Assembly (NCBI GenBank): GCA_035578175.1
Contig: JAQMRL010000004.1
Location: forward strand, 35,604,401 to 35,668,400
Length of the DNA: 64,000 nucleotides
Direction of reading: 5' to 3'
DNA from: Catonia carolina
Lineage: Eukaryota; Arthropoda; Insecta; Hemiptera; Achilidae
This document shows, in pieces, positions 54,421 through 64,000 of the stretch (its first letter is position 1; the number at the start of each line of letters is the position of its first letter). The translations under genes were made by a program, and so were the position numbers. The notes beneath the pieces are model-generated. The model worked only from the letters and a program-made list of their open reading frames with translations. It ran no database searches and was not told where the DNA came from.

Positions 54421-55539
54421 ATGACAATTGTTTTCAGAATGCCTTCATAAGTTTTCAATAATGCACTACAAACAGAACTTAACTTCTCTTACTTAAGCAA
54501 AATAATCCAACAGACAAACCAATGATTTATATCTAATTTATAAAATAAAGTCTACTAATCGGCTATCTGAATTGTCCGAACTCAAAGGTGGGATGAATTT
54601 GCTAGTTTTATGATTTGTAAACACAAATTGTTTATCTAAATTAGTATTGTAATATTTAAACGTTATTATTAATCCCATCTCATCTTGTAATATTGGAGCG
54701 CACGATTATGACATTCAGCTTTGTAATCAATGTTATAAGATCTCGTATCTCGAAGATCCTGTAATAAGTACTGTTAAAATAATATAAAATAAATTGTAAA
54801 ATATTTACTGTTTGCGCAGAGCTGCACAGTTGTAAATTTAAATAAATATAGTGTAAAAAATGAAACATTATTCTAATAAAATCATAAAAATAAATCCTTT
54901 ACGGTAAAAAATTACAGAATTCATGTTCAAATTAAACCGGATCGTTTCACGTATATCTCTTTTTTATAACTAGTAAAAACAGTATTTGTATTTCATATGT
55001 ATCCACTAAATATAAATGTTATTTATTATACTTTTTTATTATTTTATGAGAGAGATAATTATTTATTCATTCATTCTAGAAAGGTTGTCACAATATATAT
55101 ATATATATATACATATAGGTTATATATTTTTAGAATATTTTTAATACCAGAGTTTTATAAAAAAATTACAATAGCATACAAACAATTTATAAACTCAGTT
55201 TGTAAAATACTACTGTGTAACTAAAAATGAAAACTATAATGAATTATTTATTTCACAATTCTTCTTTTTTAAAAATTTATTCGAAAAAGTTTAAGTAAAT
55301 TTAATTAATGAAATGTTTATTAATTATTTATTTAATTTAATAACTTTGAAAACATGTTTTTGTTAAATTAAACATTATTACAATTTTAAATCTTTTTGTA
55401 ACAATTGTAAAATATAATTTATAAAAAAGGATATTATTAATATAACAATAAAATAACACTGTACACAATATACAATATAACAAAAATTGGAACACGGATA
55501 GGCGTGGCAACGATGTCTTTTATATTATATTTATGAAGT
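54421..55539. other. No gene; AT-rich with a short AT run
   Basis: Very AT-rich, with (AT)n at 55096-55113. No coding region or shared repeat was recognised. Confidence 0.45.
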
Positions 55540-56020
55540 ATTTGTTATGATGGAACAACGATCTAGGTATAGAATTCCGAATTAGGAACGTGAGATGATA
55601 CATCATTTCTGTTCTTTTGTATGGAATTGAGGTTTGAACTTACATGAGTCTAAAGAAATTAGAACGAGACGTAACTCAAGCTTTCAAATTATAGATATAT
55701 CGATGTTTATTAAAAGGATATTATGGACAGAGAAGAGGACAAATCAAGAAGTCTTATATCAAATTCATACAGAGTTAGAATCAATTGTCAATAGAAATAG
55801 AGGAAAACTGGAATATTTCAAACGTATGCTTAAAGAGAAATACTATCTGCTGAAGTTGATAATATGAGGAAAAATAGCAGACGAGAGGAGCGTGGGAAAA
55901 CAAAAAAACATCTTGATTAAAAACCTTTGGGATCAGTATATTGGTTCTCTTTGGAACTATTTAGAGCTACAAAAAGTGAGAATGTCTATGATCACCAACC
56001 TCCGATAGGAAAAAGGATTC
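55540..56020 (+). pseudogene. RTE-like LINE C-terminal fragment
   Basis: In two frames: LRCYIISVLLYGIEV, YRCLLKGYYGQRRGQIKKSY-type, RGKLEYFKRMLKEKYYLLKL, then DQYIGSLWNYLEL and VRMSMITNLR. This is the well-known VLLYGVETWTL ... WTDRV-N-EVL ... RKLEYFGHIMR-NKY-LLQLI ... LFRAA--KVRIA-MIANLR ending, a different subfamily from the copies at 33-38 kb. Confidence 0.7.
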
Positions 56021-56515
56021 TGCAACGTACACCGACTGGACGAGTGTTTAACTGTGTGGCGCTTGTCTGTAAGTAGCTTTATGTTTTGAGAGATTTTTCA
56101 AATTGTTTTCTTGTAACGCTAATCTATACCCTCGTTTGTTGTTCTTCCACTATAGAGTAGAATGTTTGATTATTTATTTACTTATCTTGATTATTCTGTA
56201 TCCTTCAAAAATGTTCGATAATTTTTCTAAAGTAAAAACCGGCTGTTTTTTTTACAGAGATAGTCTAGAATAGTGGTAAAGTCAGTAAAACGATTTGTAC
56301 ATGACACGTCGCGACTTGGAGTAGTTTCTACGTGACAAGAAGTTATATTTATCAGGTTGTAAGTCTAAATAAATCGATTATTTGAATGTAATTGTTTTAG
56401 AATATTTTATTAAGTAGACTATTTAAGTGTAATTAATAGTTATTTTAACTGCAACTATTATTTTCAAAATTTAATTTATAAATTATATATGTTATAAATG
56501 TGAAAGGTTTTGTTG

Positions 56516-56518
<3 letters not shown>

Positions 56519-56560
<42 letters not shown>
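56519..56560. repeat. AT microsatellite
   Basis: Pure (AT)n of about 21 units. The minus frame that crosses it is an artefact. Confidence 0.95.
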
Positions 56561-56564
<4 letters not shown>

Positions 56565-56621
56565 TACTATCATTTTTGCGTCCGTACATTGACATTTTCC
56601 TAACAATCTGGAGTCCGAGTG

Positions 56622-56653
56622 CAATTTGGCGTCCGTATACGGACGCCAAATTG
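56622..56653. repeat. Perfect 32-bp palindrome
   Basis: CAATTTGGCGTCCGTA (56622-56637) is followed directly by its exact inverse complement, centred on GTATAC. Related GCGTCCG/CGGACG words lie at about 56577, 56699 and 56930. It could be a hairpin or part of the end of an unknown transposon. Confidence 0.85.
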
Positions 56654-57229
56654 TAATCCTTAACAAAAACTTAATAAAAATTTATTGTGACTTGGTTTTC
56701 GGACGTAATTTTTTTAAACTAAAGTACATAGTTTCGGGCAACTATATTTATTTTTTGAGAATTTTATTGTTACTCAGAGAGACACAAAAAAATAAATAAA
56801 TTTTGGTACCGGATGCGAAATGGCGGTGTTTTGAAACTATTTTATACACCGTACCTTGGAGAGTTTCTCACCAGAGTGCTCTCGCTACGCCCCTATGTAA
56901 AAATATACGTATATTATGTATATTCTTACAAGGACGTCAGTTTCACATCTGCTATCATATTCGCGTCCACCGGTTAAGAAAATAGACAAAACAAGTTATA
57001 AATAAATATTGTATTATGTTAAGAAAAAAAGTTTAAAAGAATAATAAAAACAAATTTTTATTAATCATCGAATTGCAATTCTTTCAAAACTCACAATCTA
57101 ATTTACTAAACATTCAAATAAATATTATTCGGCAAATTATTTGATATAAGTAATATAATTAAATTAAAAATAATTATATATTTTTTGATAGAATTAAAAA
57201 ACTCTCTTTTCCGATAGACGATTTTTTGG

Positions 57230-57504
57230 GTTGACAAACTATCCTGGAAGGAAACCGGTGCTGCGCATAGTAGTGTCAGGATTAAATTATTGTTATGGCT
57301 GGCAGGATATCTTTCTATACGCATTGTATACACAACGTATATTATACGCAATTTTGAAGAGTTGTTCTCCGCCGTTCTGTCGCCTTCCATACATGAGTCC
57401 ATCGCACGCCGCTTTGGTTTCTTTTATCAAATTAGGCATAAACCCACTATCAACGAATCCATGAACAAATCCTTTAGTAATTTGTTTACGTCGTTCGTTT
57501 AGTA
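57230..57504. other. GC-richer stretch, unexplained, overlapping frames
   Basis: Three overlapping frames stay open here: two plus (57231-57464 and 57290-57502) and one minus (57106-57402). The local composition is richer in GC than the surroundings. None resembles a family I know. A SINE-A follows immediately. Confidence 0.2.
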
Positions 57505-57845
57505 ACCAACGGGTTGGTCTAGTCTAGAAGAAAAGTCGTCGCCGCAATTCAGCTGTTTAGCTGACTTTTTGACAGCTTTTCTGACAGCTGATTTTCGGAG
57601 ACGGAGGTTCCTAGTTTAAATCCTAGTATATTGTATAATTGGTTCTTTTATACGAATTTGAATACTAGACAGTGGTTACCAATGTACTTTGATGGTTGGG
57701 GGTCAATTAACCATACTCTCTCAGGAATGGTCGGCCTGGGTATGTACGAGACTACAGCTCATTTAAACGTCATACATATCATTGGGTCATGGGGTTGCTT
57801 ATTGTTCTCAATCGAACAAATTGCAACCTACACGCATTACGGATA
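57505..57845 (+). mobile_element. SINE-A, copy with expanded head
   Basis: Head AACGGGTTGGTCTAGTCTAG (A-box region with a CTAGT duplication), B-box-like GTTTAAATCC, then TTTTATACGAATTTGAATAC, GACAGTGGTTACC, GTCGGCCTGGG and ATTGGGTCATGGGGTTGCTT. AGCTG...CAGCTG inverted words near 57552-57590 expand the head. The frame 57631-57846 lies within the SINE and is not a gene. Confidence 0.8.
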
Positions 57846-58099
57846 AAATAAAACAAAAATTTGTTTAAGAATTTTTAACATGTTATTTCGCGCTTTTTTG
57901 ACATTACACCACCTGACAATTGTTAATCAAATATTTCCTGATTACGCTTACGATGTGAAAAAATAATGCGCATTTTGCTGTTTGCCCACTCACTCTGCAA
58001 AATCATTCTAAGTACACTTCCATAATGCTATTTCATATCATGTAATATGTCGCCCCAATTACTAATTTTAGCAGTTTTACAGTAGGTAAATAAAACATT

Positions 58100-58866
58100 C
58101 ATCATCATCATCACCCAAACACGGATAGGCCTAAAGCCTGTTCCGGCACCCATCTTCGTAGCGGTCTTCCTCTATCACGTCTACCCCGTGGGGCATAACT
58201 TAATATTTGGACTGGTAGTCTTTCCTCTCGCATTCTATTCACATGTTCACACCACCTGGAATTGTAGCGCGCAATGCCGTCTAATAGTGGTTGGACCTGT
58301 AATTCTGCTCTAATACTTTCATTACGTTTCATGTCCAGTCTGTTATAGCCTGCCATCGCCCTTAAAAACTTCATTTCTGCACTTTGTATTAGAGTTCTCT
58401 CTCGTTGCGTCATGGTCCAACTTTCACTGCCGTACAGCAAAACCGGGACTGCCATAGTTTTGTACAGTTTAATTCTTGTATCCTTTCTTGTCTTATTTTT
58501 CAAAGTTCGATGTATTGTCCCGCAAATTGTTCTAAACTTATTCAGTTTATTCATAACATCGTCATCTTTTAAAAAGCTTACGTCACATCCTAAATATTTA
58601 AAATGCGAGACTTGTTCTAAAACTTTATCATTTATAACGATTTTCGTTCTGACTGGATACTTGCCCTTAAAGGCCATAGTCTTTGACTTAGCGGCAGATA
58701 GCTTCACTCCATAACCCTCACAGATCTTTTGTAGTTCAAACACAGCTTTCTGCAAATCATTTTCAGTTTCCATGATAATTACCTGATCATCCGCATATAG
58801 CAAACAGCTTAAATCATAATCGGCGATTTGTACACCAGCATTTATGCTCTCCTTCCACTTGTTCAG
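58100..58866 (-). mobile_element. Young 5'-truncated RTE-like LINE insertion
   Basis: AAATAAAACATT at 58088-58099 is repeated exactly at 58867-58878. The 767-bp insertion on the minus strand begins in the RT domain and ends GGTGATGATGATGATGAATG, a simple-repeat tail instead of poly(A). Tails of this type are also at 62456 (GATGATGATG) and, as GAA repeats, at 33785. Confidence 0.85.
58111..58866 (-). CDS. RTE-like LINE reverse transcriptase, C-terminal part (partial)
   Basis: A single open frame from the truncation point: NKWKESINAGVQIADYDLSC, then LLYADDQVI (catalytic YADD), VSHFKYLGCDVSFLKDDDV, IKLYKTMAVPVLLYGSESWT, QSAEMKFLRAMAGYNRLDMK, RNESIRAELQVQPLLDG and YAPRGRRDRGRPLRRWVPEQ. It belongs to the type annotated in insects as endonuclease-reverse transcriptase / craniofacial-development-protein-2-like. 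The endonuclease and the first part of the RT are missing, so it is not functional, but there is no internal stop. Confidence 0.85.
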   Translation of the reverse strand: MNKWKESINAGVQIADYDLSCLLYADDQVIIMETENDLQKAVFELQKICEGYGVKLSAAKSKTMAFKGKYPVRTKIVINDKVLEQVSHFKYLGCDVSFLKDDDVMNKLNKFRTICGTIHRTLKNKTRKDTRIKLYKTMAVPVLLYGSESWTMTQRERTLIQSAEMKFLRAMAGYNRLDMKRNESIRAELQVQPLLDGIARYNSRWCEHVNRMREERLPVQILSYAPRGRRDRGRPLRRWVPEQALGLSVFG

Positions 58867-58881
58867 AAATAAAACATTAAA

Positions 58882-59099
58882 GAGAAAAAACTTTTTCTAA
58901 AATATAAAAAATGAAAAATGGACTAGGAGTAGGTTATTATTAGCCTTGTTTTTTGCTTAAAAACAATGCGATAAAAAATTAAATAAGAAATTAGGGAAAT
59001 AGCAAACTTTACTAGACAGACCTGAAACAAGTAGACATATTTTAATATTTATTCTGGACCGATTTTCTTTCATTATAAAATTCTGGACAGAGATTACAG
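58882..59099. other. No recognisable feature
   Basis: AT-rich spacer. Confidence 0.35.
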
Positions 59100-59958
59100 A
59101 TTTCAGAAAAAAAATGTTAAGGCTAGAATAAAGTACACCCATTCAGTTTTTTCCTTTTTTCTCTTACAAAATCTGAACAAACGAAATTTTTTTTATATGC
59201 CCGGAAAAACAAGGGCCATCGATTTAGACAAAAAAGTTTAAATATTAATGAGTGGAGGGCCTAAAGTGAAGTTTGTACCATCCAGTTCACCTCGATTTTC
59301 TCGCGAGTATGAGCTTAACAATCATAATATTTATGGAACGTTCCGAAACAGCAGAACGACTCTCGATAGGGATAACGATAAAGTTTAAATTGAATTTCTT
59401 AGCGTATCGCCACCATTCCTAAGTTTTTCACGATTTTTTCGCTGATTTCGGCTGACCAAACAAAACAATTTACAGAACAATCCAGAACAAATGAGAGCTA
59501 TCATTTAAAGTAAAAACCAAAAAGTATTGAATGCATGGGCTTATACTTGCCACTCCAAAGTTTGCTTTGATTTTCTAGAAAATTTGAACGGGAAAAACAA
59601 AATGTTTGCGATATGATCCGGAACAAACGAAGGGCTGTCAATCTATGTAAAAAACTTTTACAGGGGGATAAGTGTGAAATTAGCACCACCCAGTTCTTCT
59701 CGATTTCTTGCTTACTTGAATGGAACTAACAAAATATTTTTCGAGACCATCCGAAACAAACGAAGGTCTATCCCTGAAGTCCAAAAACAATTTAAAAAGT
59801 TGAGCGGGAGGAGGCCAGTGTGAAGTTAGCCCCTCCCGGCGTTTTTTCACTTCTTTGGACGGAACAAACAAAAAATTTTCCGGAATAATCCGGTAGAAAC
59901 GTAGACCGATCAATTTTACAAGTTAATTTTTGAAATTTTTGTATGGGGGCCAACTTTA
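59100..59958. repeat. Degenerate tandem array, about seven units of 125-150 bp
   Basis: A unit anchor of the form GTGAAGTTAGCACCACCCAG-TC-TCTCGATTTTCT recurs near 59129, 59270, 59405, 59548, 59673, 59823 and (cut) 59947. It is followed each time by a GAACAAAC-AAA--TTTCCG and CCGGAACAAACGAAGG-C-ATC block. Units are strongly diverged. The right edge is cut by a family Q copy. Minus frames at 59501, 59680 and 59792 are shadows of this array. Confidence 0.65.
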
Positions 59959-60345
59959 CAGTCCTGGTTTGAACTTCTACAGGTTTAGCTAAGTAAAACA
60001 AGGAGTGAGGTGGTTTACAATTGCCTTCCTCGCCGAGTTGAAAAATATGCTTATCAGTATGCCAGGCCGTCTGAAAAGCACCTATTTTCCACCCTGCAAA
60101 TGACACACCTCACGTTATTCACCACAGGGTCTGGCTGCATAATGAAATTCATTACGCTCAGAGGAGATATAACTCTGACAAGTATCTTTTACACTTGTAC
60201 CTCTTCTGTTATTAAATACTTCAGTCATATGTTTGGCTTACCATGTGATAAAAACAGGACTAAATTTTTTTTAGTCCTGGAACAAGCAAATCGAATGCAA
60301 ACAATTTAACACTCCACCTGCCTGTTATGTGCAACCCCTTACAGT
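59959..60345 (-). mobile_element. Repeat family Q, copy 4 (inverted)
   Basis: The minus strand carries CATAACAGGCAGGTGGAGTG, TTAAATTGTTTGCATTCG, TGAAATTCATTATGCAGCC-type blocks, TCAGACGGCCTGGCATACTG and TAAACCACCTCACTCCTTG, ending GGTTCAAACCAGGAC. The plus frame 60010-60309 lies inside it. Confidence 0.72.
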
Positions 60346-60639
60346 ACTATTATTTTATCAAAGGCAGTTGCCACTGACAATCAGAACATGCATTTTATTC
60401 CGTCACTTGGGCGAGTAAATTTAAATCGATAATTCAAAGGATACCCACATCGAGAAAATGCTTACAAAACGGCGAACATTTTTTTACAAAAGATAATGAA
60501 TTGATAAGAGAGTAGATTAGTCGATTTTTTTTAAGTAAATTCAGTACACTCGCAAAAATCCAACACGAGTTCTGAAAGTGTAGGTCAACAGAGACTGTAA
60601 TTTCCTGATACTGAAGAAGTTATTGAAATTAATCGTTAG

Positions 60640-61290
60640 CAAAAACAAACCTATGTTATTTATTTTTTGATTTTTATAAAGCTTTTGACCGTGTCCCGTA
60701 TGATTTACCCATAAAAAATTGAGGTGTATGATATTAGAGGGACATTAGAGGGTTGAATTGCCATCCAATCATTGCAAAGTTAAAACAAAATACATATACA
60801 ATTTTATACAAGTTAAAAGGGGAGTTCAACGAGTTAGAATTTTAAGACCCTTGCTATTTCTAATTTTTATTTACGTTCTCGCTGATTTTCTTGCCTCCTT
60901 CAATGTTATATTATTTGCTGATGATACGACAATATCTCTCGAAGATGAAAACCATGAACAAGGTTTAAAACTAAAGAAGCTTGAAGTAAGGTTGTAGACT
61001 GGATGCAAAAAATAATCTAGTTCTCAACTCAGATAAAACTGTGGCCAAATGCTTCACTGGTCGTAAGGAAATAAGTAACCAAAGTAAGAATATCGCCATT
61101 AATGACAATATATCAAAATCTTTTGTAACAAGTAAGTTACAAAATTTTTAGAATTAATATTAGGTAGCAAACTATCCTGGGACAGGCGTATTAAGGAACG
61201 TGTCTGCTATATAATCAAATCCTACTGCTACGCCCTAAAACGCTTAAAAATAAGGTACTTAGCGTACCAATACCTTTGAGTATTTATCAT
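60640..61290 (+). pseudogene. CR1-like LINE reverse transcriptase remnant
   Basis: Motif A reads LFFDFYKAFDRVPYDLPI. After a shift, VKRGVQRVRILRPLLFLIFI stands for the GVPQGSILGPLLFLIYI block, and VILFADDTTISLEDE is motif C with both Asp kept. Then WMQKNNLVLNSDKTVAKCFT and ELILGSKLSWDRRIKERVCY with YCYALKRLKIRYLA. This is a CR1-like order and differs from Jockey. There are several stops and shifts. It may be the same family as the tail at 15285. Confidence 0.72.
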
Positions 61291-62326
61291 GTTTACAAAT
61301 TCTCACATTTAAAATACAACGTTACGTCTTTTTTTTAAAAACCATTTTTTAAATGGTTGTAATCAATACTTCATATTTGAAGACATCGGGTGTCTCGTTG
61401 TTTTTTTGTATCATATTAGGAAATAGTCTACATAAGTTATGTTTTTCGATTTTCGGTCCATAAAATCGTGGTGCGGGGCTTATTCGAAGGCGGGGGTTAC
61501 TCGAGTATATAAGGTGTTTTGTCTATTTGTAGGATTTGTTTTTAATTTAGTCACACTTAAACTTATTAAAATGTATGTTTAAAAAATCAAATAATGTTCG
61601 AATCATTCCGTCATATAATTACTTTTTATCTTGTTTTTTGTTAATTATAATGATGAACATTTTTAATGATCAACTATCAAGTTGAATTATGAATATGGAC
61701 ACTGTACACTATTAAGAATTCGTTTGTAATCAATTGGTCCTAGCATATTGTTTGGCTGTCCTGGTCAAGGTTTCACATAGTTTTTCTTGGCCTCTCCAAG
61801 TGAATGCCTTGTCTGTCTCCTTTTTGTCTTCTGTGCAATAGTATAACCTTCCAGTTCCTTATCCCAAGCATTTTGACTTGTCAAAAATAATGCACATTAT
61901 TTTACGTTACAATAAGGTTTATTTATTTCATTATATGTACTAATGATTCTCAGATTGGGTGGTTGGTTGACGATGTAAATAAAGTACTAGAAACCAAAAG
62001 AATATCAACAAAAAGTGGCCACCATGGCTTTTATAACACTAAATAATTTAAAAGAAAACGCAGAGAAAAATATCAGGGTTTGGAAGACTATGACTGAAAG
62101 TTGTTTAGCCGAAAAATAATCTTGGAAATGGCCTGTTAAAGGATAAACTTCAACGTGTACAAAACAGCTGGATACGAGAATTATTAATGTAATGTATACT
62201 TTGTTGAAGATCAAAGATTACCATTACTTGAGGAACAAGAATAAAAATACAAACTATGGCTGAGCCGGACTGCATTTCAAATGTTGTAGAAATTTTACTG
62301 GCCATCGCACTTTTGTATAATTTATA
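61291..62326. other. No recognisable feature
   Basis: AT-rich. GGTGCGGGGCTTATTCGAAG with GGCGGGGGTTACTCGAG near 61470-61496 is a small GC-rich oddity with no second copy here. Confidence 0.4.
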
Positions 62327-62338
62327 AAATCATTTTGA

Positions 62339-62456
62339 TTCAGTCACTAAAACATGGAAATATAAACCTAGAGAGAAGCGAGGCTTGGGAAGACCTAAAA
62401 AGAGATGGATACTGGAACAGGCCATTGAGCCTAATCCTTAACAGATGATGATGATG
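62339..62456 (+). mobile_element. Very short RTE-like LINE 3' end insertion
   Basis: Reads YKPREKRGLGRPKKRWILEQ AIEPNP and a stop, then the tail GATGATGATG. AAATCATTTTGA at 62327-62338 and AAATCATTTGA at 62457-62467 flank it, a target duplication with one T gained or lost. Only the last 118 bp of the element arrived. Confidence 0.68.
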
Positions 62457-62813
62457 AAATCATTTGAACACCGAAAAGACAATGGGTGAATGGTACTCCA
62501 TTTGAATATTGAACAAATTATTTCGCTTTACAATTACATAATTTGGTCAACTAAGTAAATATTTTAATTGCATTGTCTACTAATTGATCATATTATAGTA
62601 ATTACAGTCGAACCTCCCTGATTCGAATCTGATGGAACCGGCTGATTTCGATTTACAGAGGTAAAATATTGAAACAAAAAATGTACTTAAAAATTGCACG
62701 TTTTAATAAAATTCATGTACTTCCATAAAATATTAAATTACAAAAGTCAAAATTATTAATAGACCACCAATTTGATTGAGGAAAGTTTTTTACAAATATT
62801 ATTTTACTTGTGT

Positions 62814-63003
62814 TGTTTAGGTCATCAGCCGAAAGGCTGGTTTGAACCTGTAGAGGTTTTACTAAGTAAAACGAGAAGTGAGGTGGTTTACAATTACCTT
62901 CCTCACTGAACGGAAAAGTACGCTTATCAGCATGCAGGGCCCTTTGCAAAGCACATATTTTCCCCTCTGAAAATGACACCTTCACTTCATTCACCACAGG
63001 GTT
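62814..63003 (-). mobile_element. Repeat family Q, copy 5 (truncated, inverted)
   Basis: The minus strand holds only the right half of Q: CCTGTGGTGAATGAAGTGAA, GGTGTCATTTTCAGAG, CATGCTGATAAGCGTACTTT, GTAAACCACCTCACTTCTCG and GGTTCAAACCAGCCTTTCGG. It sits within the pogo-like element. The minus frame here is not a gene. Confidence 0.68.
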
Positions 63004-63379
63004 TACATAATACTGTGATTAAGAATTAAGGGAATGTGTTGGTATTACAAGCTCTATTAGTACTCAAAAGCAAAAGAATAGTCTACTTATAAGAACGATA
63101 TGACAAATTATTGAAAAAACGACATAAAAAACAGAGTAAAATAAAATCGGGATACGCGTAAACAGTACAACAAACTACAAACGAAAAGTTAGGTCAGCCT
63201 ATAGAAAATGAAAAATAAATTAGGTACCGAAAATTTTAGAAATTTTAACGAGTAAAATATTGCTTAATGTGAATGAATACAGGTGCGGTATTTTTTACCC
63301 AGTTTGTACAAAAATCGTACACAAAAGAAGGAAAGACTGCATTACTAATTTAGCCTAACTAATATTTTTTTTTGTTTTC

Positions 63380-63625
63380 ATCTGGTTTCCTCTGACTTAA
63401 AAATTAACTGAATTTTCAATATTTCCTAATGCGTATTGTAGCTTTGAACTACGCTTGCTATGTCCTTATTTGGTCGTAAGGTTTTGTGACAATAAAGTTT
63501 TGTAAGAAGTGTAATTGTTTGTGTTTCTGCCTGGTTTCTTCTAACTTAAAAATTAACTGCATTTTCAGTTTTTTCTAAAGCTTTTTGTAGTTTTGTACTA
63601 CGCTTACTGTGTCCTTATGGTCGTG
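63380..63625. repeat. Internal tandem duplication in the pogo-like element
   Basis: The block CTGGTTTCCTCTGACTTAAA...TTGAACTACGCTTGCTATGT...GGTCGT (63382-63477) recurs as CTGGTTTCTTCTAACTTAAA...TTGTACTACGCTTACTGTGT...GGTCGT (63532-63625), 150 bases apart. The units are diverged by several substitutions. Confidence 0.75.
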
Positions 63626-63858
63626 ATTTTAACGCATGCTTCATTATAAATCGTGTACAATGTGTAAATTGGAAATTTTGTAATTATTTTATTAATAATG
63701 TATAAAAAAATGTATTGATACAATATATATGACCACAAACTCTCGAAAATTTTCGAATAGGGAGGTAATTTAATTCATATTAAGGAGGATTTTTGAAGGG
63801 GATAGCATACAATTATATTCGATTTAGGGAGGATTTCGAATGAGGAGGTTTGACTGTA

Positions 63859-64000
63859 TTTGTAACAATTAGGATATTTTAAATAATTAACTTTAACAAA
63901 TAAAAAATATACTTTCTTTAATTATTCTGGTTTTACATTGATTTAAAATAAGTACCTATTTAAAATACATTTCAAAATAATAGGCAACAAAAAATAAATT
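63859..64000. other. No recognisable feature
   Basis: AT-rich sequence to the window's end. Confidence 0.4.

Larger units (their letters stand above)
62605..63856. mobile_element. Pogo/Tigger-like non-autonomous DNA transposon (1.25 kb)
   Basis: The left end is CAGTCGAACCTCCCTGATTC; the inverse complement of the right end is CAGTCAAACCTCCTCATTCG. The terminal repeats are about 22 bp, with TA on both flanks (62603-62604 and 63857-63858), as in pogo/Tigger members of the Tc1/mariner superfamily. CGATTT and GGGAGG words recur near the ends. No transposase is encoded. A family Q piece (62814-63003) is inserted, and a stretch is duplicated at 63380-63625. Confidence 0.75.

Noticed and set aside
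59501..60106. Minus-strand frames suggesting a repeated protein
   Set aside because: They follow the tandem array and the family Q copy, change frame between units and match no family.
1..64000. CRISPR arrays, bacterial operons, rRNA genes
   Set aside because: No regularly spaced identical repeats with unique spacers, no ribosome-binding-site-led gene runs and no rRNA signatures; the content is that of a eukaryotic repeat-rich region.

Overview
The window is AT-rich eukaryotic DNA with no recognisable host gene, operon, rRNA or CRISPR. It looks like an intergenic, repeat-filled stretch of a large insect genome. The evidence is arthropod-type Jockey, CR1-like and RTE-like LINEs, a mariner, Merlin-, hAT- and pogo-like DNA transposons, and several tRNA-headed SINEs. 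A hemipteran is plausible but is my inference only. I can assign about 30 kb of the 64 kb to mobile elements or repeats.

The only complete coding unit is at the left edge: a full-length Jockey-clade retrotransposon (19-4898). It has an intact gag-like ORF1 with three zinc knuckles, overlapped by an intact ORF2 with endonuclease and reverse transcriptase. It has an internal promoter with a downstream promoter element, an A-rich tail and a 10-bp target-site duplication. It landed inside an older antisense Jockey copy. At least thirteen other Jockey pieces are scattered through the window, nearly all from the C-terminal RT region, as expected for 5' truncation. The largest (43086-45640) keeps most of ORF2 with two in-frame stops and sits inside a SINE. 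Two young short ones (21506-22050 and 30798-31389) keep open C-terminal frames and clear duplications.

By region: 1-5.2 kb, the full Jockey and its host copy. 7-11.8 kb, Jockey remnants with one copy of family P, which has CTTTCTCTTGCC-type inverted ends and an internal CA microsatellite. 12-13.5 kb, a hAT-like element with a second P copy inside. 15-17.4 kb, a CR1-like LINE tail, a SINE and an inverted P copy. 19-24.3 kb, SINEs and Jockey pieces. 24.6-26.4 kb, a Merlin remnant and a complete but dead mariner. 26.8-42 kb, SINEs of four families, RTE-like LINE tails, family Q and more P. 43-45.7 kb, Jockey in SINE-D. 46.8-56 kb, RTE-like LINE tails, a possible coding exon, and a GC-rich block with histone-type stem-loops. 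56.5-64 kb, a 32-bp perfect palindrome, SINE-A, a young RTE-like LINE insertion, a degenerate tandem array, a CR1-like RT remnant and a pogo-like element.

The informative biology is in how the elements interact. There are several nested insertions where removing the insert and one duplication copy rebuilds the older element's reading frame. Two Jockey insertions have short duplications at their 5' junctions. Three SINE families with different tRNA-like heads share one 3' tail. The SINEs have no coding capacity and presumably depend on LINE enzymes. Family names P, Q, S and SINE-A to SINE-D are my own labels. All family assignments come from reading motifs and comparing copies within the window, with no database search.
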